Below, piece after piece: positions 32,305 to 35,314 of a stretch of DNA of 35,314 nt (position 1 is its first letter; every line of letters begins with the position of its first letter). The notes below the pieces were generated by a model that was given only the letters and a program-made list of their open reading frames with translations, was not told where the DNA came from and made no database searches. Origin of the DNA: an uncultured Muribaculaceae bacterium (GTDB lineage Bacteria; Bacteroidota; Bacteroidia; Bacteroidales; Muribaculaceae). The stretch is taken from positions 1-35,314 of the forward strand of contig CAJGBY010000018.1 in NCBI GenBank assembly GCA_904501735.1, read 5' to 3'. The position numbers were made by a program, and so were the translations under genes.

Positions 32305-33969
32305 CTATCCACACATTGCGAGGAGTAGAATTTGTACTATTATCACGCGAGCAAACATACTCATTGGATAAACCGTTGTATATGCTACCGACGATGCATC
32401 ACCTTTCACCACATCGTTGGCATAATTCAACGCCATTGGGTTGGCCATACTTCCACAAAGCATACCTCCCACTGTGGCATAATCCATCTTCATAATCTTA
32501 TTGGCAATAAATGCCATTATCAACACTGGTACTATTGTGATAAGGAATCCAAGACCTATCCACATCACGCCTTCTGGACGCATCACCGTTTCGACAAACT
32601 CAGCTCCGGCATCTATACCCAAACAAGCGAGATATAGCGACAAACCAAGCGCACGCATCATCAAGTTGGCACTTCGTGTTACATAGGTAACCATATGGAA
32701 GCGTGGACCAAATGTACCTATCAGAATACCCACGATAATTGGACCTCCTGCAAGACCCAACTTCACTGGTGTGCTCACTCCAGGTATTTCAATAGGTATT
32801 GCTCCAAGAATCAAACCGAGAGTAAGTCCCACAAACACCGACACGAGATTAGGTTCGCCAAGACTCTTCACGGCATTACCCATCATCTCACGCACCCTCT
32901 TCACATTTTCGGCATCACCCACCACTGTAAGGCGGTCACCAAGTTGCAAGCGTAGTTGTGGACGGGCAAGGAATTGCAAACCAGCTCTATACACACGAGT
33001 GGTATTCACCCCATATTTATTGCGCAAATGCAACGAACCCAATTTCTTACCATTCAATTCAGGCTTTGTAATCAATATTCGTTGCGAAACAAGTTGGCTA
33101 TCCACCTTGTTCCAGTCAATATCGCGCTTATTCCAGTCGGTATTTTCTTGTTCACCAAACATTACTGTTAGCGCAGGCACATTTTTCTCATTTGTTACCA
33201 CAAGAATACGATCGCCTTCATGCAGCTCGGTTTCCGATGTTGGTATACACACATCATCATCACCTCTCCACAAGCGCGACACAATATAATGATTGCCCTT
33301 AAGTACTGGAATTTCTTTTAGTTTCTTATTAAAAATTGCAGGGTTTTGAATCTTGAATGCAGCAATAAATGTTCCATCTTGTTCTTCGTTTGGCAACAGA
33401 TTTTCCTCGCCTTTATAGAACACCTTCTTCACCACTGCAAGTGCCATTATCACACCCACTACACCAAGAGGGTAAGCCACAGCACAACCGAGGGCAAGTG
33501 CACTACTATCAAGACCGAGTTGCATCAATGTTTGCTGAGCAGCACCAAGAGCTGGAGTATTAGTTACAGCACCACACATCACACCCACCATATCGGGCAA
33601 CGCAATACCTGTTGTCACGCTTGCCACCACAGTAGCAACCGTACCCAATAGTATAACCCCCAAAGCAAGCATATTTAGTGTAATACCGTCCTTTCGAAAA
33701 GAACTGAAGAAACCAGGCCCTACTTGCAACCCAAGTGCATACACGAATAGTATAAGACCGAAATTTTCGGCATAATTCAACATCTTCGAATCTATCGACA
33801 ATCCAAGATGACCTGCCAAAATACCTACAAAAAATACAAATGTTACGCCAAGCGAAACACCCCAAACCTTAATTTTACCAAGCGACAAACCCAATGCGCA
33901 TATGATTGACAGCACGATTACCGCTTGCAAGGCGCTATGTTCTACAAGAACAGAATTAAGCCATTCCAT
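32305..33969 (-). CDS. YidE/AspT-type putative transporter with two TrkA-C domains
   Basis: The 554-residue inner-membrane protein has two halves of about five membrane helices each, separated by two RCK/TrkA-C regulatory domains (about residues 190-370; EGDRILVVTNEKNVPAL and LQLGDRLTVVGDAENVKRV mark the ends of each). Both halves carry the family repeat with a GA.TNTPALGAA or GSMANPMALNYA motif. The family includes the aspartate:alanine exchanger AspT and the uncharacterised YidE; the substrate is unknown here. An upstream TTG at 34005 overlaps the -7 box at 34003-34010, so the ATG at 33969 is the start. It is a single-gene unit between two terminators. Confidence 0.9.
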   Translation of the reverse strand: MEWLNSVLVEHSALQAVIVLSIICALGLSLGKIKVWGVSLGVTFVFFVGILAGHLGLSIDSKMLNYAENFGLILFVYALGLQVGPGFFSSFRKDGITLNMLALGVILLGTVATVVASVTTGIALPDMVGVMCGAVTNTPALGAAQQTLMQLGLDSSALALGCAVAYPLGVVGVIMALAVVKKVFYKGEENLLPNEEQDGTFIAAFKIQNPAIFNKKLKEIPVLKGNHYIVSRLWRGDDDVCIPTSETELHEGDRILVVTNEKNVPALTVMFGEQENTDWNKRDIDWNKVDSQLVSQRILITKPELNGKKLGSLHLRNKYGVNTTRVYRAGLQFLARPQLRLQLGDRLTVVGDAENVKRVREMMGNAVKSLGEPNLVSVFVGLTLGLILGAIPIEIPGVSTPVKLGLAGGPIIVGILIGTFGPRFHMVTYVTRSANLMMRALGLSLYLACLGIDAGAEFVETVMRPEGVMWIGLGFLITIVPVLIMAFIANKIMKMDYATVGGMLCGSMANPMALNYANDVVKGDASSVAYTTVYPMSMFARVIIVQILLLAMCG

Positions 33970-34002
33970 AAGTTTTGATATACCTAAAATCTTTTTCGCC
34001 CG

Positions 34003-34010
34003 CAAAATTA
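34003..34010 (-). promoter_or_regulatory. -7 box (TAATTTTG) of the YidE/AspT-type gene
   Basis: The minus strand reads TAATTTTG, a full TAnnTTTG match, giving a leader of about 30 nt to the ATG at 33969 and excluding the upstream TTG. No -33 TTTG is seen. Confidence 0.6.
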
Positions 34011-34048
34011 ATCAAAATAGCTCACATATCACCACATTTCCACACAAT

Positions 34049-34087
34049 AATGGCTCAATCAAGTAAATTTACCTCGATTGAGCCATT
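34049..34087 (-). terminator. Hairpin terminator after fabI
   Basis: AATGGCTCAATC and GATTGAGCCATT form a perfect 12-bp stem. The region between includes a further GTAAATTTAC palindrome that can extend the hairpin. It lies 26 nt after the fabI stop; the T-tract is weak. Confidence 0.75.
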
Positions 34088-34113
34088 AATATTTCTAATT
34101 ATCCGGGAATTTA

Positions 34114-34974
34114 TTAACCGTAGATAATCTTTCCGTTTTCATCGCGGTTTTCGTCAATGAAACTCTTGTTGTATTGAGTCATACCACGAAGCGACATACC
34201 CATATTTGAGAAACCACCATCGTGGAATAGTGTTTGCATTGTTACCTTGCGAGTCAAGTCGCTGAACATTACCACACAGTAGTCGGCACATTCATCGGCA
34301 CTTGCATTACCAAGAGGCGACATGCGATCGCTAAAGTCATACAAGCCATCAAATCCCTTAATTCCACCACCTGCAGTTGTGAATGTAGGTGATTGTGAAA
34401 TTGTATTGATGCGCACATTCTTTTCACGACCATAGATATAACCGAAGCTACGAGCTATGCTTTCAAGAAGTGATTTAGCATCGGCCATATCGTTATATCC
34501 GAAGAATGTACGATGTGAAGCCACATAGGTAAGTGCAAGAATTGAACCATACTCAGTGATTGCATCCAATTTCTTTGCCACTTGTATCATCTTATGAAAA
34601 CTGATTGCACTAATATCGAGTGTCTTGTCGAAAAGACTGTAATCAAGGTCATCGTAAGTGCGCTTTTTACGCATATTTGCACTCATCGCACAGCTGTGAA
34701 GCACGAAATCAATCTTTCCGCCAAGAGCCTTTTGTGCTTCAACGAAAAGCATTTCAAGATCTTCTACACTTGTTGCATCGGCTGCGATAACAATTGAACC
34801 AGTCTTTTCAGCAAGTTCATCGATTGTACCCATGCGGCACGCCACTGGCGTATTAGTCAACACTAATTGTGCGCCTTCTTCATGACAGCGTTCTGCAACT
34901 TTCCATGCAATTGAAGAATCATTCAATGCTCCAAAGATAATACCTCTCTTACCTTTCAATAAATTGTATGCCAT
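34114..34974 (-). CDS. fabI: Enoyl-[acyl-carrier-protein] reductase (NADH)
   Basis: The 286-residue short-chain dehydrogenase-type enzyme performs the last step of each fatty-acid elongation cycle. The nucleotide-binding start LLKGKRGIIFGALNDSSIAWKVAE, the AADATSVEDL block, the SCAMS segment and the catalytic GYNDMADAK (Tyr and Lys seven apart) all fit FabI. The C-terminal part carries RINTISQSP and a TLFHDGGFSNMGMS block. A GTG-initiated extension to 35022 adds 16 non-conserved residues, so I start at the ATG at 34974. The final roughly 25 residues (TQYNKSFIDENRDENGKIIYG) are a tail longer than in enterobacterial FabI. It is a single-gene unit. Confidence 0.96.
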   Translation of the reverse strand: MAYNLLKGKRGIIFGALNDSSIAWKVAERCHEEGAQLVLTNTPVACRMGTIDELAEKTGSIVIAADATSVEDLEMLFVEAQKALGGKIDFVLHSCAMSANMRKKRTYDDLDYSLFDKTLDISAISFHKMIQVAKKLDAITEYGSILALTYVASHRTFFGYNDMADAKSLLESIARSFGYIYGREKNVRINTISQSPTFTTAGGGIKGFDGLYDFSDRMSPLGNASADECADYCVVMFSDLTRKVTMQTLFHDGGFSNMGMSLRGMTQYNKSFIDENRDENGKIIYG

Positions 34975-35056
34975 AATATTCTCTCTTTTTTGTTTCACTC
35001 CTTTCTCCGAAAATACATTCACAAGGAGTATTAATTAATAATTATCAATTCGACCA

Positions 35057-35064
35057 CAAAGGTA
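35057..35064 (-). promoter_or_regulatory. -7 box (TACCTTTG) of fabI
   Basis: A full match to TAnnTTTG on the minus strand, predicting a leader of about 80 nt before the ATG at 34974. No -33 TTTG is found at 19-21 nt. Confidence 0.65.
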
Positions 35065-35159
35065 CAACTTTTATTTCACACAATATTAACCCTTTTGCAA
35101 AAATACCTTAACAGAGCAACTACCACTCCTCAAATACCCTATCCTAACACTTTATTTTG

Positions 35160-35167
35160 TATCTTTG
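35160..35167 (+). promoter_or_regulatory. -7 box (TATCTTTG) facing the right edge
   Basis: A full TAnnTTTG match on the plus strand, with no -33 box at the expected distance. It would drive transcription toward the right edge, about 38 nt before the ATG at 35205. Confidence 0.5.
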
Positions 35168-35204
35168 TAAATCGAAGTTACGAAAAAGGTCTAAATTATT
35201 GAGA

Positions 35205-35314
35205 ATGAATAACGACCTTTTGGTTGAATATGTATTGGGTTACGAATTAGCAATATACAGAGTGTTTTGGTCTTCTGCGTTTTGCATAACTTCAAATAAC
35301 TCTTTCTGTATCGC
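35205..35314 (+). CDS. Possible partial ORF at the right edge, unrecognised
   Basis: An ATG at 35205, about 34 nt after the predicted start of the 35160 promoter, opens a frame to the window edge (36 codons, beginning MNNDLLVEYVLGYELAIYRV). I do not recognise it. The reading is Ser/Cys/Phe-rich toward the edge and may be chance. On the opposite strand another short frame ends at about 35195 (minus-strand TAG), so the real gene, if any, could run the other way. Confidence 0.2.
   Translation, partial: MNNDLLVEYVLGYELAIYRVFWSSAFCITSNNSFCI

Overview
The window is an ordinary, gene-dense stretch of a low-GC Bacteroidota chromosome, most likely order Bacteroidales. The grounds are: promoters of the form TTTG-(19-21 nt)-TAnnTTTG on both strands, few Shine-Dalgarno sequences, an ExbB-ExbD-ExbD-TonB operon with the N-terminal GRNKEYGAY-type motif of Bacteroidota TonB, PorT-like outer membrane barrels, and a DUF5106/thioredoxin protein. 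I could not settle the family. No insertion sequence, prophage, CRISPR array or defence cluster is visible.

Left part (1-10.2 kb): the 3' end of rpsO (S15); a DUF1643 protein; rpsA (six-S1-domain S1) with a hairpin in its leader; copA (Cu+ P-type ATPase) divergent from an M15 D-Ala-D-Ala dipeptidase-like gene; priA; and two tandem, related outer membrane barrel genes, each with its own promoter and terminator. Middle (10.2-24.4 kb): a DUF59/MIP18 Fe-S assembly factor with an LpxH-like phosphoesterase; a roughly 300-bp unassigned spacer; a possible ~85-nt small RNA; ispD overlapping recG; ndk with a LysM/M23 peptidase; a cysteine-less thioredoxin-fold protein on the other strand; serB with a patatin/outer-membrane-barrel gene; and the exbB-exbD-exbD-tonB operon, ended by a strong terminator.

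Right part (24.4-35.3 kb): a bacterial PH-domain membrane protein; a degenerate CACTATAG repeat; tRNA-Val(UAC). Then a tight seven-gene minus-strand run, probably one operon read from 32.1 down to 25.3 kb: DUF5106/thioredoxin, DoxX, mnmA, bifunctional-nuclease (DUF151+UVR), nucleoside-type MFS permease, rsmE, and a TPR protein. Beyond it lie a YidE/AspT-type transporter, fabI, and a weak partial ORF at the edge.

Functional themes are translation and RNA modification (rpsO, rpsA, mnmA, rsmE, tRNA-Val), replication restart and recombination (priA, recG), envelope synthesis (LpxH, FabI, IspD, M15 and M23 peptidases), and TonB-dependent energy coupling. I saw no clearly new multi-gene system. The items most worth a second look are non-coding: the promoter-terminator pair before ispD, the leaders of rpsA and exbB, a leader ORF before the thioredoxin-like gene, promoters placed 5-7 nt from start codons, and clusters of TTAACA motifs. 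All promoter, terminator and RNA calls rest on reading the sequence only.
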